A DNA stretch of 64,000 nt from Haloquadratum walsbyi J07HQW2 (GCF_000415985.1 NZ_KE356561.1:1733487-1797486), one strand, 5' to 3'. Numbered from the stretch's first letter, positions 1 to 9,184 are shown. Made by a program: numbers and translations. Notes: generated by a model from the letters alone, not told the origin.

Positions 1-2
1 TC

Positions 3-158
3 AATCCTGCACAGAGTTGTGATACTGACTGTCCAGAATATACACACGCAGAGCCACCAGACTGGGATAAAAATATATTGCGTGATACACGTTCACCGTG
101 GACACATAACCCACCTGGCGTTCGACGCAGACAATCTGGACTTGACCGGTTCAGATGA
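3..158 (+). CDS. C-terminal end of an unidentified protein (partial)
   Basis: An open frame runs in from the left edge and ends with TGA at 156-158, giving about 51 residues that include the segment PPDWDKNILRDTRSPW and end in SGLDRFR. The composition (Trp, Pro, Asp/Arg, a Cys pair near the start) looks like a folded protein tail rather than spacer. It converges on the metallo-hydrolase gene, whose stop lies 14 bases further on. I do not recognise the family. An overlapping frame with an ATG at 19 exists, but its product runs through the stop region of the next gene and looks less natural. Only sequence to the left of the window can settle this. Confidence 0.4.
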   Translation, partial: NPAQSCDTDCPEYTHAEPPDWDKNILRDTRSPWTHNPPGVRRRQSGLDRFR

Positions 159-172
159 GCCAACTAGACTCG

Positions 173-997
173 CTATAACTCGTATACCTCACCATCGACG
201 GCAAGTGGATCTTCAAACGCTTCTTCAGCAGGATAGTAATGTCCAGTGTGTACAAGTCTCGTTTTATTTGCATCAAGCGTTGTTGCAAGATCGCGTGCCC
301 CCTCGCGTGTCATATGTTTAGTTCCAAACGTTCGGGGGATCCCATCCTCAGTGTGATGTTTCCCACCGTGTGGATGGTGTTTGCACATCGAAGCAGGAAC
401 AATAGCATCTGCGAGGAATAAGTCCGGGTTTGATAATGCGTCCTGTGAATCAGGAGGAACTCCATAGCTTGTATCGCCAGAGAGTGATAGTTTTGTTTCA
501 GTTACAGGATCCTCAATCACGACCCCATAGCAGTATAGTGGCGGATGATCAACAGGAACGAGTTGGATATTTAGACCACAGACTTCAAACACCTCAAATG
601 GAGAATGTGGATTGATTGTGACCTGATCAAGATATCTATATTTTCTCGCGACAGTCTCAGAAACGCTTTCATCTGTCTTTGGATCGGTCTCGTTTGCTGC
701 ATGGATCGGTAGGTCATCACAGAGCCGGTAGGCATTCCCAAGTCCATCGAGATGATCGAAATGAATGTGCGTGATGACACCAGCGTCGGGGAATGAAACA
801 TCACGCTGAAGAAATTGCTGTCGAAAGTCTGGGCTAAAATCGATAAGGACCGATTTATTTCGGCGAGTATTTTCAATATGGACAGAAAATCGGGTTCGTT
901 CGATACCGCGTTGTCGCGCGTGCTCGCAGGTATCGCAATCGCATCCAACGGTTGGTGTTCCAGTCGTATCCCCCGTTCCGAGTAGTGTGACCCGCAT
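173..997 (-). CDS. MBL-fold metallo-hydrolase, PhnP-like
   Basis: A 274-residue metallo-beta-lactamase-fold hydrolase. The zinc motif THIHFDHLDG (His77, His79, Asp81, His82) is intact, a second metal region LSLSGDTSYG follows near residue 170, and a late histidine sits in VHTGHYYPAEE. Close to the N terminus is a CDCDTC cluster (Cys19, 21, 24), the structural zinc site typical of PhnP and related cyclic phosphodiesterases. It therefore probably hydrolyses a cyclic phosphate or phosphodiester in the cytoplasm; the substrate cannot be read from sequence. No phosphonate genes are nearby. It lies 11 bases downstream of the AAA ATPase gene on the same strand, so the two may be co-transcribed. Confidence 0.85.
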   Translation of the reverse strand: MRVTLLGTGDTTGTPTVGCDCDTCEHARQRGIERTRFSVHIENTRRNKSVLIDFSPDFRQQFLQRDVSFPDAGVITHIHFDHLDGLGNAYRLCDDLPIHAANETDPKTDESVSETVARKYRYLDQVTINPHSPFEVFEVCGLNIQLVPVDHPPLYCYGVVIEDPVTETKLSLSGDTSYGVPPDSQDALSNPDLFLADAIVPASMCKHHPHGGKHHTEDGIPRTFGTKHMTREGARDLATTLDANKTRLVHTGHYYPAEEAFEDPLAVDGEVYEL

Positions 998-1008
998 TAT
1001 GAGTTATA

Positions 1009-2265
1009 TCAGTGATCTTGGACATGGTCATGATCGTGATCATGGTCGTGGTCAGTTTCAGTTGAATCCGTTTTGCCACTTCCATCGCCTGCAACTAGCT
1101 GATCACCATCAGACATCATATTCATATTCTTCAAGTTATCACGCTCTTCGAAGTCTTCGACTGCATTGACGATATCATTCTGTGTGAGAGTTGTACGCTC
1201 TTCAGTCAGCGCATTAAGTACAGCCTCACGAAGCACCATCCGAAGGTCCGATCCGGTAAGTCCATCAGTTCGTTCTGCGATTGATGTTGGGTCAAATTCG
1301 GCGATATCCATTCGGTCAGTAATAATCTTGAGGATATCAGCTCGCATATCTCGGTCGGGTTTCGGGAAATTGACGATCTCATCGAATCGTCGCCACGCTG
1401 CTGCATCAAGTTGGTCCGGATGGTTTGTTGCACCAATTAAGATGACCTCATCACGAATTAGAGAGATATCATCAATGCTTTTCAGTAGCGTGTTGACTGC
1501 TCGCTTGAGCGCTGCATGCTCATCTGAACGACGTGTTTTTGCTACCGAGTCAAACTCATCGATAAACAGAATACACGGTGACAGCCGTTTTGCTACCTCA
1601 AAAGTTTTTTCAACATTTTTCGCCGTCTCACCGAGATACTGACTGGTGATCATCGATAGTTTAACCTCGACAAATGGGAGCTCTAACTCGTGTGCAAGTG
1701 CTCGTGAGACGGTTGTTTTTCCTGTTCCTGGTGGACCAACGAATAAGATCTTTCCAATTTCACGCAGTCCAATGTTTGCGAGATACTCACGATGTTCAAT
1801 CGCTTTCATCAATTTCTTGATTTCACCTTCTTGATCTCCAGTCAACACGAGATCGTTGAGTGTCATCTCAATTTCTTCAGGGGCTCTGACTTGGACAAGA
1901 TCAAGCATCTCCGCGTCTTCATCCTCATCATCGTCAAAGTACTGCTCAAGCAGACTATCAATCCAGACACGGTCGGCATGAATCGGACGCGTATGTTCAC
2001 GTGCCTCCGTATGTGTGATATCAACTTCGTCGTGATCCTCGATAGCGGCTGCAATTGTTGCGTTTGTCTGTAATCGTTCGTGGTCTGCTCGATCCAGATA
2101 CCACTCAATCGCCATATCAGGTTGGGTTAATGAAATACGACCAGAGAAGTCCTCTCGTTGAGTAAACAAGAGATCAGAGACTGCATCCCAGGGATGCTCA
2201 ACGCCGGTCGCTTTCCGCGCAACAGTGTTCGTCACAACAAGCGGTCGCTCAATGCCAACGGGCAT
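1009..2265 (-). CDS. AAA family ATPase, main reading frame
   Basis: A cytoplasmic AAA+ ATPase of the FtsH/proteasomal-ATPase-like class. Counting from the ATG at 2265, Walker A GPPGTGKTT is at about 177-185, Walker B ILFIDEFDS at 232-240, sensor 1 ATN at 279-281 and an Arg-rich WRRF finger region at 291-294. About 150 residues of haloarchaeal-specific N domain precede the ATPase core. The C terminus ends in alternating Asp-His (TDHDHDHDHDH), a likely metal-binding tail. The ATG at 2265 is probably not the true start: the preceding segment 2266-2310 reads on in frame (RVQRPSANLSDDTTN), and the usual N terminus lies in another frame at 2492. No protease domain is present, so it is likely an unfoldase or remodeller of unknown substrate. 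Confidence 0.8.
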   Translation of the reverse strand: MPVGIERPLVVTNTVARKATGVEHPWDAVSDLLFTQREDFSGRISLTQPDMAIEWYLDRADHERLQTNATIAAAIEDHDEVDITHTEAREHTRPIHADRVWIDSLLEQYFDDDEDEDAEMLDLVQVRAPEEIEMTLNDLVLTGDQEGEIKKLMKAIEHREYLANIGLREIGKILFVGPPGTGKTTVSRALAHELELPFVEVKLSMITSQYLGETAKNVEKTFEVAKRLSPCILFIDEFDSVAKTRRSDEHAALKRAVNTLLKSIDDISLIRDEVILIGATNHPDQLDAAAWRRFDEIVNFPKPDRDMRADILKIITDRMDIAEFDPTSIAERTDGLTGSDLRMVLREAVLNALTEERTTLTQNDIVNAVEDFEERDNLKNMNMMSDGDQLVAGDGSGKTDSTETDHDHDHDHDHVQDH

Positions 2266-2492
2266 ATTTGTCGTATCATCAGAGAGGTTCGCAGATGGCC
2301 TCTGAACCCGAACCCGAACACGGTAGTAGCATCGGCAGCGGTTTCGCTGTCGCTGTCGCTATCGTCACCTCGCTCCGTCCAGAACACTCTTCGGTACCGT
2401 GGGGGGAGATCGTTTTCATCTCGATCGCGGTCCTCGGTATAGAGATGCGCTGTGAGGAGAAACTCGATAATTTCGAGAGCCCGGTCACTCAT
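2232..2492 (-). pseudogene. Displaced N-terminal exon-like fragment of the AAA ATPase gene
   Basis: An 86-codon frame starting MSDRALEIIEFLLTAH and continuing ENDLPPRYRRVFW. From memory this is how full-length haloarchaeal members of the neighbouring AAA ATPase family begin, ahead of the ERPLVVTNTVARKATG segment found in the other frame. The switch must occur between about 2310 and 2360, in a repetitive stretch encoding Asp-Ser repeats and then Val-Arg/Phe-Gly repeats. The downstream frame has a stop (TAG) just upstream of the repeats, so a one-base loss (or two-base gain) or a -1 slip would join the two parts. It may be a real mutation, a sequencing error or ribosomal slippage. Confidence 0.65.
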
Positions 2493-2580
2493 CCCACTGA
2501 AGTAACCGTCACACTTGTATAAGCGCGTCGAAAGTCTGGATTGAACACACTCTTGTCCTCACGGACTCATAGCAACAACG

Positions 2581-2964
2581 ATGACGAGACGACGCAACCC
2601 GCCGTCTGTTTCGACTTCGTCCACATCATATTCATCACTTCCGTCAATGGCGTCAAAATCAAGCGCTGATGCTGATATGGATACGACGAATAAGACTACC
2701 ACGAGCGTTGATACGACTCCTCAATCATCGGCAGGGCAGACACGGGATACTGAGTCAGTACAAAAACAGGGACTTACACTCGGAACGGTATGTGTCATTG
2801 CAGGTGGTTTATTGATGATGTGGATTGTTTCGGATTCATCATTTCCACAGCCTGCATTCGATTCCGTGCAGTGGTATGCTCTGTTAGCGTTTGTCATTAT
2901 TTACTGGGCAGTCACCGTTCGATGGATCCGCACACAAAACTTCAGAATAACGACTGATGATTAA
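2581..2964 (+). CDS. Small two-helix membrane protein, unknown function
   Basis: A 127-residue protein with a Ser/Thr/Asp-rich, presumably disordered first 65 residues, then two hydrophobic helices (about 68-85, LGTVCVIAGGLLMMWIV, and about 97-113, WYALLAFVIIYWAVTV) and a short polar tail. The first residues MTRRRNPPS are basic, and two further Met codons (M23, M33) could serve as starts. It is divergent from the AAA gene. No domain is recognised; small proteins of this build are common in haloarchaea. It is likely a membrane protein, with no function inferable. Confidence 0.6.
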   Translation: MTRRRNPPSVSTSSTSYSSLPSMASKSSADADMDTTNKTTTSVDTTPQSSAGQTRDTESVQKQGLTLGTVCVIAGGLLMMWIVSDSSFPQPAFDSVQWYALLAFVIIYWAVTVRWIRTQNFRITTDD

Positions 2965-3137
2965 TTTTTGCACACAATCTCTACTTGCATGCATTATACT
3001 GCGATATCAATCTCATGGATGTCTGATATCTTTTGATTGATACATTTGTATTACCCACTGATGAGGGTCCTTGTCATGACCGCAGCAGATTATCCGATTT
3101 TGATTAATTTATGATATGTGTATCCTCGAAGTATAGA

Positions 3138-5003
3138 TTATCTATCCGGGTGAATGAATCTAATCGCATCCCTAACCTCATCACGACCACCAATGATGGT
3201 AACCTGATCACCATGTTCGAGGGTAAAGTCGGCCTCAGGAACGCGGATATTACCATTTCGTTTAACCAATGCAATGAGTGAGTCCGGGGGTAGCTCCGGA
3301 CCGACATCGCGGATTGGTCGTCCGATGAGGTTTTCGGATGTAACTTCGATCTCTTGGATGTCCCCGGAGTATCCGATTTCACCCATCCAGTCCATCATTG
3401 CTGGTCGTTCAATGTAGTTGTCCAATGCCTGTGCGGTAGCAAGCGCCGTCGAAATGCTTCGAACACCTAGATCTTCGAATGCCTCAGCATTATCAGGGTT
3501 ATTGACCCGAGCAAGGATTGTTTCAGGATCAAACTTTGAGCGTGTAAGTTGTGACACCAACAAATTAACATCATCGTCACCGGTTGCACCCACGACAATC
3601 CGAGCACTATCACCGCCAGCGGACGCGAGCACATCGGTATCGGTCCCATCGCCGTGATGGACAGTAAAGCCCTCATTTCGAGCAACTTCAACGGTTTCCT
3701 GTGATTGTTCAATAAGCACTACATTCTCTCCACGGTCTTCAAGACGATCAGCGAGCGCACGACCAACTGTCCCGCCTCCAACAACAATGACACGCATTGG
3801 TATGATATCAAGGTACTCTGCAATTTGTCTGGCGAAACCACCCTCAGCAACGACGGTTATGAGAATAACTAAAAATACCGTCCCGACAAGTATATTCGCT
3901 GCCTGATTCATGCCAGCGTCTCGAAGTTCAATAGCGAACAGAGTCGCAACCGATGCTGGAATGATCCCTCGTGGACCAACAAGACTCATGAATAATCGCT
4001 CACCTGCATTGAATCGGTTTCCACGTGTTGAGATAAACACAAGCAGCGGTCGCAAGACGAGCGCGACAATAACAGTAATTCCAAGACCGGGAAGACCAAT
4101 TGTTCGAAGAATTTCAAACTCTAAGAGCGCAGCTAGTGCAATAAAAACAAATGAAAGGACAATGAGCGTGATGTCTCCTTTAAATGCTGAAATGTCAGCT
4201 TCATATGGGATATCGATATTCCCGAGGATAATACCTGCAGTTGCGACAGCAGCAATCCCGGCCTCTGTGGCGATGAAGTCTGCTGTTCCATATGCAACGA
4301 GAGCGCCTGCTAATACGAGTAATCGAGCATTTCGGGGAGCATTCCCGGGCGAGAGGTCGATATATTGAAGCCCATATACTAACAGCGCAGCCACAACTGC
4401 ACCGATAAGTAAGCCAATTCCAAGCCGCTCGATGAATAATTGTAGTAATGCCCCTGGCTGTGTTATCCCAGCAGTAATCGCTTCAAAAATTACAACAGCA
4501 AGGATCGCCGCCGTAACGTCATTAACAATTCCCTCTGTTTCAAGCGCAGCCTCTACACGGTCACGAACTGGAACAACCTCAAGGATTGGTGTAACAACCG
4601 TTGGTCCGGTCGCAACGAGCAGTGCGCCTACAAGAAAAGCAACATCCCAGCTTGTTGAAAGTAGAAAACGAACGGTTGTAGCTGTCCCAATAAGTGCAAT
4701 TCCAGCTCCGATTGTGACGAGTTTGAGTGTCGCTGTCGGAGCTTCTCGGAGTTTTTGTATCCGAAGATGGAAGGCGCCCTCAAAGACAATAATCGCGACT
4801 GAAAGTCCGACGATAGCGCTAAGTGCACTTCCAAATGAATCTGGTCCAACAACACCGAGTACTTCAGGTCCTAGTAAAATCCCCGCAGCAATCAGGAAGA
4901 CAACGCTTGGAACCTGAAATCGGTCTGAGAGAATCTGTGCGATAACCCCAATTGCAATGATCGCAGCCACAACAGCAATAAGATTACCATCGGCACCCGC
5001 CAT
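3138..5003 (-). CDS. Na+/H+ antiporter (CPA family) with TrkA-N and TrkA-C domains
   Basis: A cation/proton antiporter with a cytoplasmic nucleotide-sensing module. Residues 1 to about 400 carry some 12 hydrophobic helices with the CPA features EGIVNDVTAAI and FMSLVGPRGIIPAS. A Rossmann TrkA-N (RCK) domain follows, starting MRVIVVGGGTVGRALADRL with a GxGxxG-type NAD-binding loop, and then a TrkA-C domain ending in VTIIGGRDEVRDAI. It exports Na+ against H+ across the membrane, a core need for a salt-in halophile, and the RCK part probably senses NAD(H) or another nucleotide. I prefer the ATG at 5003 over the one at 5027 because GAGGGTGAT, close to the archaeal Shine-Dalgarno, lies just before it. 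Confidence 0.9.
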   Translation of the reverse strand: MAGADGNLIAVVAAIIAIGVIAQILSDRFQVPSVVFLIAAGILLGPEVLGVVGPDSFGSALSAIVGLSVAIIVFEGAFHLRIQKLREAPTATLKLVTIGAGIALIGTATTVRFLLSTSWDVAFLVGALLVATGPTVVTPILEVVPVRDRVEAALETEGIVNDVTAAILAVVIFEAITAGITQPGALLQLFIERLGIGLLIGAVVAALLVYGLQYIDLSPGNAPRNARLLVLAGALVAYGTADFIATEAGIAAVATAGIILGNIDIPYEADISAFKGDITLIVLSFVFIALAALLEFEILRTIGLPGLGITVIVALVLRPLLVFISTRGNRFNAGERLFMSLVGPRGIIPASVATLFAIELRDAGMNQAANILVGTVFLVILITVVAEGGFARQIAEYLDIIPMRVIVVGGGTVGRALADRLEDRGENVVLIEQSQETVEVARNEGFTVHHGDGTDTDVLASAGGDSARIVVGATGDDDVNLLVSQLTRSKFDPETILARVNNPDNAEAFEDLGVRSISTALATAQALDNYIERPAMMDWMGEIGYSGDIQEIEVTSENLIGRPIRDVGPELPPDSLIALVKRNGNIRVPEADFTLEHGDQVTIIGGRDEVRDAIRFIHPDR

Positions 5004-5135
5004 TATATCACCCTCATATATATACATGAATTTTCCAGACGCTCATAAGCCCACATGTATTGTTCCAAACTTCTCAAAGTGATAATCAGTAGACATTAAC
5101 TACATCTGATACTGACTGAGATACATATGATCGCA

Positions 5136-6428
5136 TTATTCAATTCGAAGCGTCGGTTTGTTGGCAATAGCCGCTGTCTCTGTAAATTCATCCTCTCCAA
5201 GCAATCCCCGAGCAGCTCGCTTTCCCCACTCAACAGCCGGCTGTGTAAACGTCGGCACTGACGCAAGCTCACCATAGCATATACACGCCGCCTCAAACTC
5301 GTAGAGCAACGCTCCAAGGCTCTGTGCATCGACAGCATCAATCTCAACGCGTATGGTTGGGATATTAGCATCAACAAGACTCGCTTCTGTTGCCTCGAAT
5401 TCAGCGTCAAGAAGCGCCCCGAGGTCTGAACCATCGAGATATGAGAGACCATCGAGATCACTTGAGGGGATTGGGCATGATGACCGGTTGCGTGGTCGGA
5501 TAAGTGTAATAACTTTATCATGTGGTCCCGCACGATATAGTTGCAACTGAGAGTGTTGATCAGTCGCACCAAGTGCTCGAACGGGTGTTTGCCCACGATT
5601 ATCTTTGCCAAGACTCTCAGCCCATAACTGTGCGAACCACTCAGCAAATGTTTCAAGCTTCTCAGCATATGGCATCATTACATTCGTTTGTGCCCCTCGC
5701 GTTGCAAGCGCATATGTGGTTGCACCGTAGGCGTATGCTGGTGTTTCAAATAATGACCCACTAAGCTCGGCTGCGGCGTCTGCAGCACCGGCAATCACTT
5801 CACTGACCGGGATTCCCTGAAGCGCTGCGACAACGAGTCCAACAGTTGATAGCACAGAAAACCGCCCAGGAACTCCCTCTGGGACTGCCAGCGAAGGTAG
5901 AGATTCTGAGTCAGCTAACTGCCGAAGATTTCCATCCGTGCCTGTCGTCACAATAGTCCGCTCTGTCCAATCAACACCAGCGTTCGTCATCGCTTTACGA
6001 ACGACAAGGAAGTTCGAGAGAGTTTCTGCCGTCGTTCCCGATTTTGAGACTACATTAACTACAGTTTCTGATAGTGGTATTGACTCCAGTACACGCGAAG
6101 TGGAATCTGGATCAGTATTATCAAGTACGTGCACCGATGGTGCGGTATCATCGCCGAGTGCGTTAACAAGCGTTGCCGCACCTAGAGCACTTCCGCCAAT
6201 GCCAATAATAAGGATTGCGGTTGGATTCTCAAATGACGCAACGGCATCATGAATTGCTGTTACATCCACCGTTTCGGGAAGATTCAATGCTGTATAGCCA
6301 AGTTCGTTATTTCGACGTCCTTGTTCGATCCGCTCGTGTGCTGTGGCAACTCGCTCATCAAGTCGTTCAAGACCGTCTTGTGTAACACCAGGTGTCGCAT
6401 CAAACACTGTACCAATATCAACTTGCAT
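5136..6428 (-). CDS. pgi: Glucose-6-phosphate isomerase
   Basis: Interconverts glucose 6-phosphate and fructose 6-phosphate; in haloarchaea this serves gluconeogenesis and polysaccharide supply more than glycolysis. The 430-residue length matches haloarchaeal Pgi, which is shorter than the bacterial enzyme. Visible family motifs are LIIGIGGSALGAATL (about 73-87), VVNVVSKSGTTAETLSNF (sugar-phosphate-binding SIS loop, about 126-143), and the active-site block GKDNRGQTPVRALGATDQHSQ (about 275-295). It stands alone between the antiporter and a divergent small membrane protein. Confidence 0.95.
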   Translation of the reverse strand: MQVDIGTVFDATPGVTQDGLERLDERVATAHERIEQGRRNNELGYTALNLPETVDVTAIHDAVASFENPTAILIIGIGGSALGAATLVNALGDDTAPSVHVLDNTDPDSTSRVLESIPLSETVVNVVSKSGTTAETLSNFLVVRKAMTNAGVDWTERTIVTTGTDGNLRQLADSESLPSLAVPEGVPGRFSVLSTVGLVVAALQGIPVSEVIAGAADAAAELSGSLFETPAYAYGATTYALATRGAQTNVMMPYAEKLETFAEWFAQLWAESLGKDNRGQTPVRALGATDQHSQLQLYRAGPHDKVITLIRPRNRSSCPIPSSDLDGLSYLDGSDLGALLDAEFEATEASLVDANIPTIRVEIDAVDAQSLGALLYEFEAACICYGELASVPTFTQPAVEWGKRAARGLLGEDEFTETAAIANKPTLRIE

Positions 6429-6768
6429 ACCGGATTGAGTGGTGCCCGCTGAAAAAAAGTGAGTATTATTGCTCAGTCAGTTGATAGTAATAAGTACAGA
6501 CAATGCAAATCACAGGCAAATGCGAACATTGGATAATTGATCAATTTTTTCGGCTGCTATCTTATTGCAAAAGAAAGGTGAGTGAGTATCAGTTTAGCTG
6601 ACGAGAAGAGCAAATCTCGAAGAGTTAAAATAATTCTCACACATAATACAAATCATCAGCGATGAGTTATCAATTGGTGAGCATATTTCAAACATATAAT
6701 TAATGGATTGGAACCTGATCTGTACTGAGTAAGGAAATTAGACTATTGATAACATTCAATCATAAATA
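6429..6768. other. AT-rich divergent intergenic region
   Basis: About 340 bases between two divergent genes (pgi leftward, a membrane protein rightward). It is AT-rich and contains short poly-A/T tracts (for example AAAAAAA near 6453 and TTTTTT near 6544). Promoters for both genes must lie here, but I see no single convincing BRE/TATA pair and no gene or strong repeat. Confidence 0.5.
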
Positions 6769-7308
6769 ATGGCTGCTGAATATGACGGTATCATCGGTGC
6801 GTTTTCGTATGCATTCCGTACGAGTACATCACGATTATTTAAATTGTATGTCTTGGTCAGTGGAATCGCAACGACAGGTATTGGAATCTTCATCGTCATT
6901 GCACTCGTTGTGTTGATTGGGCAGACAGCAAGTATTCAGGGGGGGTCACTAACCCTCTCGCGAGCATTCTATGTCGTTGTTGGATTGTTTATTGTTCTTC
7001 CAGCTGTCGCACCCACGCTTGCGATTGCCCGGCGGCACCGACAGGGAATCACCGCTTCAAAACGGCTTGAGGCTGCTGTTGCTGTAGCTGGATTTGTATT
7101 CTTATTATCATTATACCTAGGGGTCGTTGCCTCAATGCCGGCAACATTCAACATCGATGGTGAGACAGTCACCCGCCCGCCAGCGTCCGGGACCGGAGTG
7201 TTTGAACCACTTATCACTGGATTGTATGCAGTCCCAGCTGGACTCTCTTGGACTGTTCCACTGGTCGGCGCAAGCTGTATTGCAGGCACATATTGGCTAT
7301 TTCGCTAA
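6769..7308 (+). CDS. Four-helix membrane protein, haloarchaeal, unknown function
   Basis: A 179-residue integral membrane protein with four hydrophobic segments at roughly 27-50 (VSGIATTGIGIFIVIALVVLI), 66-85 (FYVVVGLFIVLPAVAPTLAI), 103-123 and 150-178. The loop ARRHRQGITASKRLE between helices 2 and 3 is basic and probably cytoplasmic; the segment around 125-148 is polar and probably external. I believe relatives are found across haloarchaea without assigned function. It appears monocistronic. Confidence 0.65.
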   Translation: MAAEYDGIIGAFSYAFRTSTSRLFKLYVLVSGIATTGIGIFIVIALVVLIGQTASIQGGSLTLSRAFYVVVGLFIVLPAVAPTLAIARRHRQGITASKRLEAAVAVAGFVFLLSLYLGVVASMPATFNIDGETVTRPPASGTGVFEPLITGLYAVPAGLSWTVPLVGASCIAGTYWLFR

Positions 7309-7579
7309 CTCTATTAGAGGACGTGCCCGGCGTCGTCAGGTGATTTCCTATGTTATGTGTATACTCTGAAGTACTCACATACTGTGGATTCAGATGCTAA
7401 ACGGCGGTAACATCAATCAATCCGGGACCAAAATTTATTAGACATGATTTCGCTGACTCACTATCATCATCAAACGAGCTGAAACACAGATGTAGTCTTC
7501 ATTTTATCTAATCATCTACTGCTCACCAATCTCGATAGCTTCACAAAACCACAAAACCCCTCCCAGTGTATACGTTAGT

Positions 7580-8071
7580 ATGTCTGAATCAACTGATTCA
7601 AATTCAACACGATATAGCTCAACATTTGTTGTGACAGCAGCAGACGGATCATCAACTGTACTTAGAGACGTCGAATCTGGACAGGTATACTCGCTTAAAG
7701 ATACTATTGATCATAGTCGATTGACTATTATTGAGGGAACTGTTGAATCTGAGCCACCGCTACATGTGGTGTATGAACTTACAGAAACAACAGCGACGCG
7801 AACTATTGGCATTGAGAGAAGCGTAGAGCCTCCAACAGCAAATGCAAAACAGGTTGCCGCGAATCAGTCGATTGGAGAAATTACACGCAAGCCTCGCGCT
7901 GGCTCTGGGGAAATTCATATTATCACGATTCCCGATGGAGATCCAACTGAGATGGTTGCTGATATTCTTGATGATAAAGTAACGCTGTGCGAGCGAGCAG
8001 GACGGCTGGGAATTGAACGTATTGAGATTCGTTCGGCTCCTGGTGTTGTTGCGGTCCGATATATGCCATAA
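7580..8071 (+). CDS. DUF5812 family protein
   Basis: A soluble, acidic 163-residue protein. An N-terminal beta-rich part (STFVVTAADGSSTVLRDVESG) is followed by an OB-like stretch (TIIEGTVESEPPLHVVYEL), and a conserved C-terminal module that reads EITRKPRAGSGEIHIITIP, then a helix and ERIEIRSAPGVVAVRYMP. This pattern fits DUF5812, a family I know only from haloarchaea and whose function is unknown. It lies directly upstream of secF on the same strand, about 240 bases away, with secF having its own promoter. Confidence 0.75.
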   Translation: MSESTDSNSTRYSSTFVVTAADGSSTVLRDVESGQVYSLKDTIDHSRLTIIEGTVESEPPLHVVYELTETTATRTIGIERSVEPPTANAKQVAANQSIGEITRKPRAGSGEIHIITIPDGDPTEMVADILDDKVTLCERAGRLGIERIEIRSAPGVVAVRYMP

Positions 8072-8267
8072 TATTCTCTGCTACTTTGAGACGCTAGAGC
8101 CCAATAGTATCGTGCATACACATTGACCTAGTTCACATACTCGCATCGTATCCTGACATAAATTCGGGGTTCTTAGTACGTCGTCGATATGGAATGTCAA
8201 TTCGTGCCGTCAAGTTGATACTGCTCGATTAAATCCCGACCTCAAAATAATAGATGTCTCTCTAGTC

Positions 8268-8277
8268 TTTATAAAAA
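8268..8277 (+). promoter_or_regulatory. TATA box of secFD
   Basis: TTTATAAAAA, the best TATA-like sequence in the spacer before secF. Archaeal transcription usually starts about 26 bases beyond the TATA centre, which puts the start near 8299. That is downstream of the ATG at 8288 and supports initiation at the ATG at 8309 with a very short leader. Confidence 0.5.
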
Positions 8278-8308
8278 GGTTTATTCGATGCGGCTCTCCA
8301 CGACAGAT

Positions 8309-9184
8309 ATGGCTGAATTCACTGTACCGGAGGTTGATTATACCCGGTACTCAAACTACCAGCTTGCAACTGTGCCACTTGCAATCTTACTGGTGGCACT
8401 GCTCATCATTGCTGGCTGGTATTTGATGACCGGATCACCAGTAGCACAAGGTATTGCGTTCACTGGTGGTACAGAAATCACAGTCGCGACAGACGGAGCA
8501 ACGACAACGCAGATTGTTGAAGCATTCAGTGTTAAGCCAGAATCTGTGCAGGCAGTCCCAGCAGCAGGTACATATATCGTTACATTCCAATCCGACGGGA
8601 GCAATGAGGTGGAAGTTACAGAATTAACACAGCAAGCAGAGCAAGCAGGATTTGAGATCCAGTCTGCATATGAGGTGTCACCGAGTTTCGGTACAACAAC
8701 ACAGACGCTTGCACTCGGTGGTGTTGGCGTTGCTTTCCTTGGAATGAGTATACTTGTCTTTTTGATGTTCCGTGTGTTTGTTCCATCAATTGCTATTGTT
8801 GTCTCTGCGTTTTCAGATATTGTTATTTCAGTCGCACTGATGAATGTCCTCGGAATTGAGCTTTCGCTTGGAACTGTCGCCGCGCTGTTGATGATAATTG
8901 GATACTCTGTCGATTCTGATATTCTATTAAATAATCATATTCTCCGACGGTCTGGTGATTTTTATGAATCAACATATCGTGCGATGCGGACTGGAGTGAC
9001 GATGACCCTTACTTCGATTATTGCCATGTCAGTCATGGCAGCGGTTGCAACAGCGTTCGGTATTCAGCTTCTTGCTGCTATTGGTACTGTTCTCGTTTTT
9101 GGACTAGTCGCCGACTTAATGAATACATATCTATTGAATCTGAGTCTGCTTCGCTGGTATAAATTCAAGGGGGTTGTTCGATGA
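8309..9184 (+). CDS. secF: Protein translocase subunit SecF
   Basis: Membrane partner of SecD; the SecDF complex pulls translocating proteins out of the Sec channel using the ion gradient. The 291-residue form starting MAEFTVPEVDYTRY has one N-terminal helix (about 18-42), an extracytoplasmic domain (about 43-130) and five further helices, including the family signature GIELSLGTVAALLMIIGYSVDSDILLNNH with the TM4 aspartates. The ATG at 8288 would add seven residues, but the TATA position argues for 8309. The stop overlaps the secD start by four bases (ATGA), so the two are translationally coupled; the F-then-D order is normal for haloarchaea. Confidence 0.93.
   Translation: MAEFTVPEVDYTRYSNYQLATVPLAILLVALLIIAGWYLMTGSPVAQGIAFTGGTEITVATDGATTTQIVEAFSVKPESVQAVPAAGTYIVTFQSDGSNEVEVTELTQQAEQAGFEIQSAYEVSPSFGTTTQTLALGGVGVAFLGMSILVFLMFRVFVPSIAIVVSAFSDIVISVALMNVLGIELSLGTVAALLMIIGYSVDSDILLNNHILRRSGDFYESTYRAMRTGVTMTLTSIIAMSVMAAVATAFGIQLLAAIGTVLVFGLVADLMNTYLLNLSLLRWYKFKGVVR

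Noticed and set aside
2232..2360. Programmed -1 frameshift in the AAA gene
   Set aside because: No classical slippery heptamer followed by a pseudoknot was seen. A mutation or sequence error is the simpler reading, although slippage was kept as a question in the findings.
4432..4917. 161-codon frame antisense to the Na+/H+ antiporter
   Set aside because: The antiporter is certain; the antisense product is Ser/Thr/Ala/Arg-rich shadow coding.
5096..5668. 190-codon frame overlapping pgi
   Set aside because: Same strand, different frame, Leu/Arg/Ser-rich composition; pgi motifs are unambiguous.
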